A program made the position numbers and the translations under genes. DNA of 64,000 bases from contig NZ_JAPFFT010000024.1 of NCBI RefSeq assembly GCF_026241105.1, forward strand, positions 1 through 64,000. The letters run 5' to 3'. The stretch is from Arthrobacter rhizophilus. Its GTDB lineage: Bacteria > Actinomycetota > Actinomycetes > Actinomycetales > Micrococcaceae. Positions 17,474 through 26,601 of the stretch are shown here, piece by piece (position 1 is the stretch's first letter; each line of letters begins with the position of its first letter). The notes beneath the pieces were generated by a model. The model was not told the origin of the DNA. It worked only from the letters and a program-made list of their open reading frames with translations, and made no database searches.

Positions 17474-17947
17474 ATGATGTCCAGCTATCCGCCTCAGAAT
17501 CTTCCCCCGGGTGGAGTCCCGCTCGAGCTGCCTTACTATGGAGCTCCGCCGGTCGAAGCCGTCAAACGATTCTGGAAGAAGTACGCCGTCTTCCACGGGC
17601 GGGCTAGCCGCAGTGAGTATTGGTGGTGGGTCCTCGCCTCAGCCATCGTCTCCGGGGTCATCAACGCGGCCGGTGCGACAGGGAACGGCAGCACCGGCAC
17701 CTCGACGGCCCTTGGCGGCCTGTGGTTCCTGGCGACGGTTGTACCTTCGCTCGCCTTGGCTGCGCGCCGCCTGCACGACGCGAATCTCAGTGCGGTCTTC
17801 TTGCTGCTCGCCTTGATCCCGGTACTCGGATGGATAGCGCTGCTCGTGTTTGTGCTCCTGCCGGCCAATACCAGGGGCCAGCGCTTCGACCGACTGGTGC
17901 AGGCATATCCGCCTTACCCGCCGCAGCCGTATCCGCCTCAGGCCTGA
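17474..17947 (+). CDS. DUF805 membrane protein
   Basis: A 157-aa protein. A Pro/Gly/Tyr-rich cytoplasmic N-terminus (about 1-35) leads into the DUF805 hallmark FHGRASRSEYWWW, then about three to four hydrophobic helices, and a short YPPYPPQPYPPQ tail. A GGAAGG ribosome site lies six bases before the ATG. DUF805 proteins are small inner-membrane proteins of unknown role. It is followed 28 bp later by a flavodoxin gene on the same strand, so the two may be co-transcribed. Confidence 0.85.
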   Translation: MMSSYPPQNLPPGGVPLELPYYGAPPVEAVKRFWKKYAVFHGRASRSEYWWWVLASAIVSGVINAAGATGNGSTGTSTALGGLWFLATVVPSLALAARRLHDANLSAVFLLLALIPVLGWIALLVFVLLPANTRGQRFDRLVQAYPPYPPQPYPPQA

Positions 17948-17974
17948 GGCTCGGGCTATGTCAAAGGATCGATC

Positions 17975-18523
17975 ATGAAAAGGATCTTCATCACCTACGG
18001 CACGTCCGAAGGCCAGTCTGCGAAGATCGCAAACTTCATTGCCGACGTGCTGCGCGAACGCGGCCACGATGTCACTGTGCTTGACGTGAAGGAAGCGGGG
18101 AACAGGATTCCCGGTGGGTGCGACGGCGTCATCGTCGGTTCGTCCGTCCACGTGGGCAAGCACGACAGTCATGTCGTGGACTTCGTGCGCAAGAACAAGG
18201 ATGTTCTCTCACGGATGCCGTCTGCGTTTTTCTCGGTCAGCCTCGCCGCCCATGGCGATCTGGCGGAGGCGGGCCAGTACATCCAACAGTTCGAAGACGA
18301 GTCGGCGTGGCAGCCGGGCAAGGTCGCACTGTTCGGGGGAGCGCTTGCCTACACGCAGTACGGCTTCATCAAACGGCACCTGATGAAGAGGATCGCGGGC
18401 AGCAAGCCCGGCAACCTCGGCACGGACATGTCTCGTGACTATGTCTATACCGAGTGGGACGGTGTAAAGCGATTCGCGGAAGACTTCGCAGCCGTATTTC
18501 CTGAAGCGGGGCAGTTGCCCTGA
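17975..18523 (+). CDS. Flavodoxin-fold protein, HemG-like protoporphyrinogen oxidase family
   Basis: A 182-aa flavodoxin. The N-terminal phosphate loop ITYGTSEGQSAKIA binds FMN, and VIVGSSVHVGKHD is the second FMN loop. The C-terminal half resembles the menaquinone-dependent protoporphyrinogen oxidase HemG. Heme synthesis is not otherwise encoded here, so this may instead be a general quinone- or FMN-linked flavodoxin. No metal site is expected. Confidence 0.8.
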   Translation: MKRIFITYGTSEGQSAKIANFIADVLRERGHDVTVLDVKEAGNRIPGGCDGVIVGSSVHVGKHDSHVVDFVRKNKDVLSRMPSAFFSVSLAAHGDLAEAGQYIQQFEDESAWQPGKVALFGGALAYTQYGFIKRHLMKRIAGSKPGNLGTDMSRDYVYTEWDGVKRFAEDFAAVFPEAGQLP

Positions 18524-18532
18524 ATCGGGGTC

Positions 18533-19006
18533 TCATTCATCACGGCCACGCGTGTGCTCCCACTCATCCAGGAGCCCCGGCAGCCGGGTCATGAGGAACC
18601 GATAGAAGGCGCCCATCTCCTTGACCCTGGCCCTTGGCGCTGATCCTTCCGGGAGGCTTGAAGCGGTGGAGTCGGCGAGGTCTGCGAGGCGCTTGTACAC
18701 GGGGTTCTGCCGCAGGGAGGCGACGTACCACGCGTTGTCGGGGAGCGCGTAGCGGTCGCGCCGGCTGCTGGCTTGCGAGACCCGGTGCACGAAGCCGACG
18801 GTCTGCAGGTACCGCACGGCGCCGGAGACGGCGGCCGCGCTCGCGCCCAGTATCTCGGAGAGCTCGGCGGCGGTCAGCGAGCCGTCGTCGGAGACCACAA
18901 GGGCCATGAGGGCTCGGGCCGGCATCTTGGGAAAGCCCGCAGCCGTGAGGACGGCCGCGGATGTCTCGGCGGAGTCGGGCATACGATTGCGCCCGGGATC
19001 TGTCAC
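18533..19006 (-). CDS. MarR/GbsR-type transcriptional regulator
   Basis: A 157-aa winged-helix protein. SLTAAELSEILGASAAAVSGAVRYLQTVGFVHRV is the DNA-binding part, with a C-terminal helical dimerisation region. It is the last gene of a minus-strand unit and overlaps the ABC permease by 4 bp, so it most likely controls that exporter operon. The ligand may be the exported compound. Confidence 0.85.
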   Translation of the reverse strand: MTDPGRNRMPDSAETSAAVLTAAGFPKMPARALMALVVSDDGSLTAAELSEILGASAAAVSGAVRYLQTVGFVHRVSQASSRRDRYALPDNAWYVASLRQNPVYKRLADLADSTASSLPEGSAPRARVKEMGAFYRFLMTRLPGLLDEWEHTRGRDE

Positions 19007-20625
19007 GCCGTGCCCACCTCCCGGCGGCGCACGGCCACGAGTGAGAATGCCGTGATGACCGCGGCAATGCCGAGCATCCAGAAGCCGCCGCTCCAGTCGG
19101 TCCCGATACTGGTGGTGACGGGGCTGTGGGTAAACGGCGAGAGGTCCCTGAGCTTCTGGTCAAGGCCGAGCATGCCGCCGTAGATTCCGAGGACGACGCC
19201 GACGCCCAGGAGCGCCCACCCGGCAGGGATCGTGGCACGGGGCCAGACGACGAACACTGCGGCGGGCAGTGCAAGGTAGATGAGTGCTGCGGGAAGCTGG
19301 TCGACGGCGGTTTGCCAGACGTCGCCGACTGCGCTTGAGGTGTCTCCGGAGGCGGTCAGGGAGACCCAAGCCCCGAGGGCGGTGAATGCCATGACGAGCA
19401 CCACCGAGACGGCACCGAGTCCGAGGAAGCTGCCCAGCCAGCGCATGCGGCCCACCGACTCGGACACCACGGGCTCGGCGGTTCCGGCCACCTCCTCCTG
19501 TCGGAGGCGAAGGACGGCCTGGAGACCGCACGCTGCGGCAAGTATTCCGGCTACTTCGAAAAGTGCCGCGACGAGGAGCTGGGTCATTGATGTGCCCTGT
19601 GCCTCGATCATGCCGCGGAGCACGGCCGTGATTTGGGGGTTGGAGGTGATCGAGGACTGGATCGCAGACCCGAGTGAGCCCGTGAGGAGGCCCGTCGCGA
19701 AACCTCCGATGCACCAGCCGATGATCGCTCCCTGCTGCAGGCGCAGCGCGAGCGAGAAGCTCCCGCGCAGCCAAGGCCTGGCGTCGGCGCGTCCGGATCG
19801 CCCGGCGAGCACGCTCGCGCCGACGTCCCGGCGCGCCATGATGGCTACGACGACGGCGGCGCACACCGCCCAGAGTGCAAGGGGAAGGAGCAACGGCCAC
19901 CACCGGTTGCCCGTGTAGGCGAAAGTCTGCTGGCCCCAGCCGATGGGGGAGATCCAGCTCGGCCATGCGGCCGTCATGGTCGTCCCATCGGAACTCACCT
20001 GTCCGGTCGCGTCCCCGAAGCCGCGCAACAGGTACGCGATCATCACGAGCGCCGACGAGATACCGTTGGCACCTCGCGACGTGCTCAAGAACTCGGAGGC
20101 CAACAGGCCCACGCCGAGGAAGGCGAAACCCACGGCACCCGTCGCGAATCCGGCCACGAGCGAACCGGCCGGATCAAGCCCTCCGGCCATGAAGCCGAGC
20201 GCCGTCGCGACGGACACGAGCACGTTGGCCACGGCGCCGTGAAGGACGGTTGCGCCGAGCGGGGCCCATCGCCCGGCGGCCGTCGCGGAGATGATCTCGG
20301 CCCGTCCTGACTCCTCTTCGGCCCGGGTGTGCCGGACGGCCATGAACGTATTCATGAGTCCGGCAAGGACGCCCAGGAATGCGAAGATCTCGAAGAACGT
20401 GAACGAATCGAGTGCCGGACCGCGTGGGAGGCCGCGCAGGACGAGGATCGCGGGCGCCGCGGTGGCGAGCTGAAGCACCTGCGCGCGCGTTGCGTCGTCG
20501 CCGAAGGTCTTCGCTATGGCAGCGACGGCGAACAGAGCGAGCATTCCGATCGAGAGGACCCAGACAATCACCTGCCAGCGGTCTCGGCGCAACCGCTGCC
20601 GGTACAGGGTCCACAGCGCGTCCAT
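19003..20625 (-). CDS. ABC-2 type exporter permease
   Basis: A 540-aa integral membrane protein with about twelve hydrophobic segments in two repeated halves, like actinobacterial antibiotic-export permeases. I start it at 20625 (MDALWTLYRQRL), one base after the ATPase stop; the longer upstream frame only shadows the ATPase gene. It should pair with the ATP-binding protein at 20627-21622 to expel a hydrophobic drug or metabolite. Confidence 0.87.
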   Translation of the reverse strand: MDALWTLYRQRLRRDRWQVIVWVLSIGMLALFAVAAIAKTFGDDATRAQVLQLATAAPAILVLRGLPRGPALDSFTFFEIFAFLGVLAGLMNTFMAVRHTRAEEESGRAEIISATAAGRWAPLGATVLHGAVANVLVSVATALGFMAGGLDPAGSLVAGFATGAVGFAFLGVGLLASEFLSTSRGANGISSALVMIAYLLRGFGDATGQVSSDGTTMTAAWPSWISPIGWGQQTFAYTGNRWWPLLLPLALWAVCAAVVVAIMARRDVGASVLAGRSGRADARPWLRGSFSLALRLQQGAIIGWCIGGFATGLLTGSLGSAIQSSITSNPQITAVLRGMIEAQGTSMTQLLVAALFEVAGILAAACGLQAVLRLRQEEVAGTAEPVVSESVGRMRWLGSFLGLGAVSVVLVMAFTALGAWVSLTASGDTSSAVGDVWQTAVDQLPAALIYLALPAAVFVVWPRATIPAGWALLGVGVVLGIYGGMLGLDQKLRDLSPFTHSPVTTSIGTDWSGGFWMLGIAAVITAFSLVAVRRREVGTA

Positions 20626-20626
20626 C

Positions 20627-21622
20627 TTAGGCTCCCGCTGCCGCGGCGCGATGGCGCCGGTGATGGGTGCCGCCGTCGTCCGCTGCCTGCGGGGCAGGCG
20701 GGGCGACTGTGTCACCATAGTGGCGCAGGAACAGCTCTTCGAGCGACGGCGGCGCGACGAGCAGGCCTTTGACCCCGAGGGTGCCCAGAAGTGGCAGGAC
20801 CTCGTGGACGCGATCGGATTCGGCGCCAAACTTGACGCGCCCGTCGGCCACGGTGAGGTCGTGGACCAGCGGCAGCGTGTCCAGCGCGTGGGTGTCCACA
20901 CTGTCCTGCGCGAACGAGATCTCCGTGCGGGTGAGGTGGCGCAGTGCGTCGAGCGTGCCGCCGTCAACGATCCGGCCGGCGCGGATGATGCTCACGCGGT
21001 CGGCGAGTTGTTCTACTTCGGAGAGGATGTGGCTCGAGAGCAGGACTGTGGCGCCGTTCTCGTGCACGATCCGCCGGATCTCGCGAGTGAAGACGGCCTC
21101 CATGAGCGGGTCAAGGCCGCTCGTGGGCTCGTCCAGGAGATACAGCTCGGCGTCCATGACGAGGGCGGCGATGAGCGCGACCTTCTGGCGGTTTCCTTTC
21201 GAATAGGCACGGCCCTTCTTGCTCGGGTCGAAGTCGAATAGCTCGCAGAGGTGATGCTTGCGCTTCTTGTAGGTGGCTTGGTCTACGGAGCCGTCGCGGA
21301 GGCGGGAGAGGAGGTCGATGGCCTCGCCGCCAGAGAGGTTGGGCCAGAGGCTCACGTCTCCCGGGATGCTCGCGACGCGCCGGTGGAGTTCGACGGCGTC
21401 CGCCCACGGATGCCTGCCCAGGACCGTCGCGCTGCCCGACGACGCCCGGGCCAGCCCGAGAAGGATGCGCAGCGTGGTGGTCTTCCCCGCGCCGTTCGGC
21501 CCGAGGAAACCGTGGATCTCGCCCGCGTTGACCTCGAGATCGAGGCCGTCGAGCGCTTTGACGCGCCCGAAGTTCTTGTGCAAATCGATAGTCTGGATGA
21601 CGGCGTCCATGATCACAAACAT
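20627..21622 (-). CDS. ABC transporter ATP-binding protein
   Basis: A 331-aa ABC ATPase. Walker A is GPNGAGKTTT at 41-50. The signature motif is the variant YSKGNRQK, followed by Walker B ELYLLDEPTSGLDP. The C-terminal extension ends near APPSLEELFLRHYGD. It is the first gene of the exporter operon. The start may be 21622 or the in-frame ATG at 21610; neither has a good ribosome site. A decayed copy of a related ATPase lies at 50145-50322. Confidence 0.92.
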   Translation of the reverse strand: MFVIMDAVIQTIDLHKNFGRVKALDGLDLEVNAGEIHGFLGPNGAGKTTTLRILLGLARASSGSATVLGRHPWADAVELHRRVASIPGDVSLWPNLSGGEAIDLLSRLRDGSVDQATYKKRKHHLCELFDFDPSKKGRAYSKGNRQKVALIAALVMDAELYLLDEPTSGLDPLMEAVFTREIRRIVHENGATVLLSSHILSEVEQLADRVSIIRAGRIVDGGTLDALRHLTRTEISFAQDSVDTHALDTLPLVHDLTVADGRVKFGAESDRVHEVLPLLGTLGVKGLLVAPPSLEELFLRHYGDTVAPPAPQAADDGGTHHRRHRAAAAGA

Positions 21623-21638
21623 ACGTAGTTTTCACAAA
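21613..21638. promoter_or_regulatory. Direct repeats around the ABC operon start
   Basis: TCACAAA occurs at 21613-21619 and 21632-21638, flanking a TACGTA core. The pair covers the start of the ABC ATPase gene and could be the operator for the MarR-type regulator of the operon. This is a pattern observation only. Confidence 0.3.
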
Positions 21639-21721
21639 TTTTTGAATGATCGAAAGACTCTTGTTTTCCAGTGCGGTTTGTGCGATGCGCAAATGACGCT
21701 GTTGGCCCCAGCTCTGACGCC

Positions 21722-21727
21722 TATACT
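21722..21727 (+). promoter_or_regulatory. -10 element for a leaderless response-regulator transcript
   Basis: TATACT ends six bases before the ATG at 21734, so transcription would begin at or next to the start codon. No ribosome site is present. A convincing -35 hexamer is not visible. Confidence 0.45.
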
Positions 21728-21733
21728 CCGACT

Positions 21734-22405
21734 ATGAATGAGATGAAGCCGCGCATTCTTTTGGTCGAGGATGACGTGCAGCTTCGGGCGATGCTGGAAG
21801 AGTTGCTAGTTGGCGAGGGCTACGAGGTATCCGGCGCTTCAGATGGACAGAAAGGCCTCCACCTCGCCCTGACCGGGGAATTCGACGTCCTGGTCTTGGA
21901 CCGGGGCCTTCCGGTAATGGACGGGTTGAGTCTGTTGACGAAGCTGCGCAGGGAGGGCGTCGAGACAGCCGCGCTCATACTCTCCGCATTGGGCAATCCT
22001 GCAGACAGGGTTGAGGGACTCGACGCGGGGGCGGAGGACTACCTGTCGAAGCCTTTCGACGTGAACGAACTTCTGGCCCGGCTGCGTGCCTTACGACGGC
22101 GGCATATCGCCACCGCGACGACCCTGCGGATCACCGGTGGTCATTTTGACCTCGAATCGCGCAGCGTGACCCGTTCCGATGGTTCCGTCGTCGTATTGTC
22201 CGAACGGGAGAGCGCCTTGCTGGAGGAGCTGGCACGCTGGCCGAACCGGGTGTTCGGACGTGGCGAGATTCTTGAGTATGTCTTTCCGAACGCCGAAGAG
22301 GCAGGGGTGGTGGATACGTATGTCCATTACCTCCGGCGGAAGCTGGGACGGGGGAGCGTGCGGACGGTTCATGGCGTCGGCTACAGGATCGGCACGCTCG
22401 CATGA
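21734..22405 (+). CDS. OmpR/PhoB-family response regulator
   Basis: A 223-aa two-component regulator. The receiver domain has acidic residues EDD (12-14), the phospho-acceptor Asp56 in VLDRGLP and a conserved Lys in YLSKPF. The C-terminal winged helix ends YLRRKLGRGSVRTVHGVGY. The gene overlaps the kinase start by 4 bp (ATGA). With the two redox genes that follow it forms a four-gene unit, which suggests it responds to a redox or envelope signal. Confidence 0.93.
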   Translation: MNEMKPRILLVEDDVQLRAMLEELLVGEGYEVSGASDGQKGLHLALTGEFDVLVLDRGLPVMDGLSLLTKLRREGVETAALILSALGNPADRVEGLDAGAEDYLSKPFDVNELLARLRALRRRHIATATTLRITGGHFDLESRSVTRSDGSVVVLSERESALLEELARWPNRVFGRGEILEYVFPNAEEAGVVDTYVHYLRRKLGRGSVRTVHGVGYRIGTLA

Positions 22406-23694
22406 AGGGTCAAGCCGAGCACGAGCTGCAACGGTCCTCCTGGCGGCTGGCCCTGCAGACCGGCGCTTTGCTGGTGCTGCTCTTGGTGGCGATTGCCGGA
22501 TCGGTGCTGTTGATTGTCAGCACGAGCCAGGCCACCGCAGCCCAACGCCTCCTGGCCACCGCCACCGAGCACGTCGATTCGATCGTGGACGCCCCCGCCG
22601 GAACCTGGCTGGCGATCTCCAACCAGGGCTTGTTGACCGCGTCCCCCGGGATGCCGTCCGGGCTGCCGGATCTGAAGGCTATCGAGGCTGTCGCCGCCAG
22701 CGGAGTCGCCGCCCAGAAGGACGTTTCGATAGGGGGCCGCTCGTACACGGTCCGTACCGCCGATTCCGGAGGCCGGGTAGTTCAAGCGGTGTTCGATCGT
22801 CACGAGAATCTGGAGGAGCTGAACCGGCTGGGCCTTGCCCTGCTGCTGACCTGCGGGGGAGCCGTGGTGTTGACGAGCCTTCTGGCGGTGTGGTTGGCCC
22901 GGCGTACCATGCGGCCCATGGCCGAGGCTCTCGACCGGCAACGGCGATTCGTCGCGGATGCAAGCCATGAACTGCGCACGCCGCTGACCCTGCTGAGTAT
23001 GCGTGCGCAAATGCTTCGGCGCCGCTTGGCTACTTCTTCGCCGCAAGAGTCACCAGCAAAGATCGAGGCGGACGTGGACGCCATGATCGAGGACTCGCGC
23101 TCGCTGACTCGCCTACTTGAAGATTTACTCGTCTCGGCGGATTCGCGGCGCGTCGAGCACATGGACGTCGACGTCGTGAGGTTGGCGGACGACGTCGTCG
23201 AGTCGTTTTCGGCCTCCGCCGCGCGCCGCAGCGTCGTGGTTGAACGAAGCGGAATGGCGGACCCGATGGTGATCACTGGCGTGCCGACGGCGCTGCGCCG
23301 GCTTTTCGTGGCGTTGCTGGACAACGCCGTCCGTTTCGCACGGACACAGGTGGACGTGGGCGTATCCATAGCCTCGAGGACGCTGGTCATCACGGTGTGC
23401 GATGACGGCCCCGGATTTGCGGATAATGTCAAGCCGCGGGCCTTCGAACGATTCGCAACCGCGCCGCCTTCCGACGCCGCACCGGAGGACGGCGCCGCGC
23501 CGCGCCACTACGGGCTCGGACTCGCCCTCGTCGCTGAAGTGGCCGCGCAACACCGCGGCCGGGTGGAAATCGGCACGCAACCATCCGGAGCGGTCATCGT
23601 GGTGCATCTACCGATCCGACGAAACCCCGGGAACACTCCTGCGACCGGTTCCTGGGTCCGCACCGTGGTTTCCAGGCTTCGAAGAATGTTCTAA
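22402..23694 (+). CDS. Sensor histidine kinase
   Basis: A 430-aa membrane kinase. Transmembrane helices lie at about 20-40 and 145-165 with an extracytoplasmic sensor of about 100 residues between them. The phospho-acceptor His189 is in DASHELRTPLTLL, and the ATP-binding domain has N and G boxes (LDNAVRFA, VCDDGPGF). It is the partner of the preceding regulator. It is followed 58 bp later by the ferric-reductase-like gene. Confidence 0.93.
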   Translation: MKGQAEHELQRSSWRLALQTGALLVLLLVAIAGSVLLIVSTSQATAAQRLLATATEHVDSIVDAPAGTWLAISNQGLLTASPGMPSGLPDLKAIEAVAASGVAAQKDVSIGGRSYTVRTADSGGRVVQAVFDRHENLEELNRLGLALLLTCGGAVVLTSLLAVWLARRTMRPMAEALDRQRRFVADASHELRTPLTLLSMRAQMLRRRLATSSPQESPAKIEADVDAMIEDSRSLTRLLEDLLVSADSRRVEHMDVDVVRLADDVVESFSASAARRSVVVERSGMADPMVITGVPTALRRLFVALLDNAVRFARTQVDVGVSIASRTLVITVCDDGPGFADNVKPRAFERFATAPPSDAAPEDGAAPRHYGLGLALVAEVAAQHRGRVEIGTQPSGAVIVVHLPIRRNPGNTPATGSWVRTVVSRLRRMF

Positions 23695-23752
23695 GAACCC
23701 GAACCTAGCATTGCGGCATGAGCAGACCATGGGCCACCGCGGGAGGAACTGG

Positions 23753-25168
23753 ATGACGGCCCGGGCTGGAGCAACGGGCCGGACGGCCAGTCAGCGGCGG
23801 GCGCCACAACGGGCGCGTTACCTGCGGCGGGCTCGTTTGGCCGACTCGTTGGAAACGATCGTCTGGTTGTCGGTGGCGCTCGTACTGGCACTGTTTCTGG
23901 CAGACAGCGGACTGGTGGAATTCAAAACCCTCGCAGGCGCCCTTACCGCCGTCGGCATCATCGCAGGACTCGTGGGGACCGACCTGATGCTGATCCAGCT
24001 CCTCCTGGCAGCGCGGCTCCCGGTCATTGACCGGGCATTTGGCCACGACCGGGCCCTGTTGGTCCACCAGCGGTTGGGCAAGCCCGTCTTTTACCTCATT
24101 TCCTTACATGTGCTGCTGCTTTGGATCGGCTACGCGCTGACGGCGCGATTGAACGTGTTTGCAGAAATATGGGACATGTTCAGCTCGCTGCCGGACATGA
24201 AAGTCGCATACCTGGGATATGGATTGCTGGCGGTGGTGGTGGTGACCTCGCTGGTTCTTGTCCGGCGGAAGCTTTCCTACGAGGCGTGGCATGTTGTCCA
24301 CTTCCTGGCATACGCTGCCGTGCTCGCTGCCCTGCCACACCAGTTCAGCACCGGGCAACTGTTCGCTGATGGAACTTGGGCGCGCTACTACTGGTTGACG
24401 CTCTATTCCGGGGTCGCCGCCGCACTGCTCATCTATCGGTTCATCTTTCCTGTGTTGCGGACTCTGCGCCATGATCTTCGGGTCAGCAGTATCGTCACGG
24501 AAGCGTCCGGCGTGTACTCAATCGAGATGACCGGACGTTCCCTGGCGGATCTGAAAGTCCGTGGCGGCCAATTCTTCATCTGGCGGTTCTGGTCGCGCGG
24601 ACTATGGTGGCACGCACACCCCTTCTCGCTCTCGGCGGCTCCGGGGATCCTTCGCCTGAAAGTGACTGTTCGTGAGCTGGGAGGCGGAACTGCCGAATTG
24701 AACGCACTCCCGATCGGCACCAGGGTAAGCATCGAGGGACCCTACGGACTCTTTACGGACCGGGCCCGCACCACCCGGCGTGCGGTCGCCGTCGCAGCCG
24801 GCATCGGAATTACGCCCATCATCTCTTTGCTTGAGCAGGGCGACTTTGGGCCCGGCGAGATGACGGTGATCGTTCGAGCCCCGGACGAGAAGGGTCTCTA
24901 CCTTTACCGCGAGCTCCAGAAACTGTGTACCAGGAAATCGGCAACGCTCTACGTCCTGCTGGGGCGCCGTCCGAAGAGGGGCCATGACAGCTGGCTGCCG
25001 GCACGGGAGGCCAGCCACCGCATGAGCCTGTCCACGATCGTTCCCCATGTCCGGGACGCCGACGTGTTCGTGTGCGGGCCGCGCGACTGGACAGACCTGG
25101 TAGTCGAGGACGCAAGACGGGCGGGCGTACCCCGGTTCCGGATCCACTACGAAAGGTTCAGCTGGTGA
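23753..25168 (+). CDS. Ferric-reductase-like transmembrane flavoprotein (FAD/NAD(P)H)
   Basis: A 471-aa protein started at the ATG with GGAGG eight bases upstream. An Arg-rich N-terminus precedes about six helices. Paired histidines, including HQRLGK, SLHVLL, EAWHVVHFLAY and LPHQF, could hold two hemes. A ferredoxin-reductase-type FAD/NAD domain follows (HPFSLSAAP; GPYGLF; GIGITPIISLL; FVCGPRDW). It should carry electrons from cytosolic NAD(P)H across the membrane. Its stop overlaps the start of the FMN-binding gene, which is the likely electron acceptor. Confidence 0.88.
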   Translation: MTARAGATGRTASQRRAPQRARYLRRARLADSLETIVWLSVALVLALFLADSGLVEFKTLAGALTAVGIIAGLVGTDLMLIQLLLAARLPVIDRAFGHDRALLVHQRLGKPVFYLISLHVLLLWIGYALTARLNVFAEIWDMFSSLPDMKVAYLGYGLLAVVVVTSLVLVRRKLSYEAWHVVHFLAYAAVLAALPHQFSTGQLFADGTWARYYWLTLYSGVAAALLIYRFIFPVLRTLRHDLRVSSIVTEASGVYSIEMTGRSLADLKVRGGQFFIWRFWSRGLWWHAHPFSLSAAPGILRLKVTVRELGGGTAELNALPIGTRVSIEGPYGLFTDRARTTRRAVAVAAGIGITPIISLLEQGDFGPGEMTVIVRAPDEKGLYLYRELQKLCTRKSATLYVLLGRRPKRGHDSWLPAREASHRMSLSTIVPHVRDADVFVCGPRDWTDLVVEDARRAGVPRFRIHYERFSW

Positions 25169-25638
25169 GAGCGCGCAGCGCCATACTGGCCGGCCTCGCT
25201 TCCGCCGCCGTCCTCGTCATCGGATGGCAGGCCGGAAATCAAGCAGATTCCACACCCGGCGGCACTGCCGCCAAGGCGGCTAACCCGCCGTCGGGCGCTG
25301 GATCACCGGGCGGCACCAGCGCCGGTCCTGCGGGCCCGTCCGCTGCCCGTGCGAAAGACGGAACCTTCGACGGCAGCCAGATCCGGACCCGGTACGGCAC
25401 GGTGCAGGTCCAGGCCGTGATATCCGGCGGCAAGATCACCGACGTCGTACCGCTGCAGCTGACCGACGTCGGGTCCCTGTCAGGCGAAATCGACCAGCAG
25501 GCCGTGCCGATGCTCAAATCCGAGGTGCTATCGAGCCAATCAGCCAACGTGGACACGGTGGGAGGGGCAACCTACACGAGCGAGGGGTACCTTAGCTCGT
25601 TGCAGGCCGCACTCGACGCTGCAAACTTCAAGGGATAG
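25165..25638 (+). CDS. Secreted FMN-binding domain protein
   Basis: A 157-aa protein with a GTG start overlapping the previous stop (GTGA). Residues 1-23 form a signal or anchor helix, followed by a Pro/Gly/Ala-rich linker to about 63. The FMN-binding domain contains DTVGGAT (130-136), which fits the Dxx(s/t)GAT motif whose final Thr is flavinylated by ApbE. With the upstream membrane reductase it would form an extracytoplasmic electron-transfer pair. No ApbE gene is in the window. Confidence 0.85.
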   Translation: MRARSAILAGLASAAVLVIGWQAGNQADSTPGGTAAKAANPPSGAGSPGGTSAGPAGPSAARAKDGTFDGSQIRTRYGTVQVQAVISGGKITDVVPLQLTDVGSLSGEIDQQAVPMLKSEVLSSQSANVDTVGGATYTSEGYLSSLQAALDAANFKG

Positions 25639-25647
25639 CAGGAGAGG

Positions 25648-26601
25648 CTAGCGGCGCTTGTAGTAGTCCCGCCAGATCAGCCGGTGCACGGGTATGCGGC
25701 GGGGCAGTGACCTGAGTCCGGGGATGAACGGCACCAAGGTCAGGAGGAGCGTCAGGATCACCATGGACAACACGACGAGGACATCCGCGTTTGGTGATGA
25801 CTTGAACGGTTCCACTTGGTACAGGGCGGAGAAGAGCCACAGCCAGGACTGGCCGGGGTAGTTCCCGGTTTCGTTCATCATTCCCCACTGGTCTCCCGTC
25901 AGATGCTGGGCGTCGGCGAGGCCGTGGAAGTAGCCGCCGTCGCCGAGGAACAGGATGCTGGCTTTGTAGTCGGTGTTGTAAAACGAACCTCTTGCGCTCA
26001 GCACCGGATCAAGGGTGCCTTGCTGCGCCATCGCCAGAAGGGCTCCGGCGAGGGCCGGTACCGGACCGTAGTCGCCGGGCGGAACCTTCGCAGGGTCATT
26101 GTCCGGGGCTTTGCTGAGTGCGTCGCCGTACGCCATGGTCCAGGAAGCACGTTGAGTGTCGCTTGCCTTCGTCCATTCGTCGATTGCCCCCGGGGGTGTC
26201 GGAAGGGTTTGGAGCGGGCCGATGACGAAGTCGTTGGCCGTGTCGATCGGAAGCCTTACGCCGGAAAGACTCTGCAGGTCGATCGGGCCGAGCTTTTGGG
26301 TAGCGTCGGGCGTCGAATTGTAGGGTGGCCCATACCCTGCCGTGCCGCTGGTGCCACCGAGTTCCGTGGTGGCCGTTGCGACGAAGTCCGCGGGGTCCGT
26401 CAGTGCCCAGGACTTCAGGGTCACCGTCGGCTCGTCCGGGGAGCTGAAAACCGCTGAGAGTCCCAGGACAAGCAGAGCAACGACCACCAGCCCAACAGCG
26501 AGTTCCTTGAACAGGTCGTATTCGCGCGTCGTGCCGGGCCATGGCCTGCTGGCGATGTCGTTTCTTGCGCGCCACGAGACTGATACTGGGGCCTTTGTCA
26601 T
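25648..26601 (-). CDS. Membrane protein of a cytochrome b6-like complex, large extracytoplasmic domain
   Basis: A 317-aa protein with one helix near residues 30-50, then about 210 residues that probably face outside, then a helix at about 272-295 and a basic tail. It overlaps the cytochrome b gene by 4 bp. I do not recognise its central domain: it has no CxxCH heme motif and no Rieske cysteine-histidine motif. Its position suggests it replaces subunit IV or the electron-accepting subunit of a quinol-oxidising complex. Confidence 0.6.
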   Translation of the reverse strand: MTKAPVSVSWRARNDIASRPWPGTTREYDLFKELAVGLVVVALLVLGLSAVFSSPDEPTVTLKSWALTDPADFVATATTELGGTSGTAGYGPPYNSTPDATQKLGPIDLQSLSGVRLPIDTANDFVIGPLQTLPTPPGAIDEWTKASDTQRASWTMAYGDALSKAPDNDPAKVPPGDYGPVPALAGALLAMAQQGTLDPVLSARGSFYNTDYKASILFLGDGGYFHGLADAQHLTGDQWGMMNETGNYPGQSWLWLFSALYQVEPFKSSPNADVLVVLSMVILTLLLTLVPFIPGLRSLPRRIPVHRLIWRDYYKRR

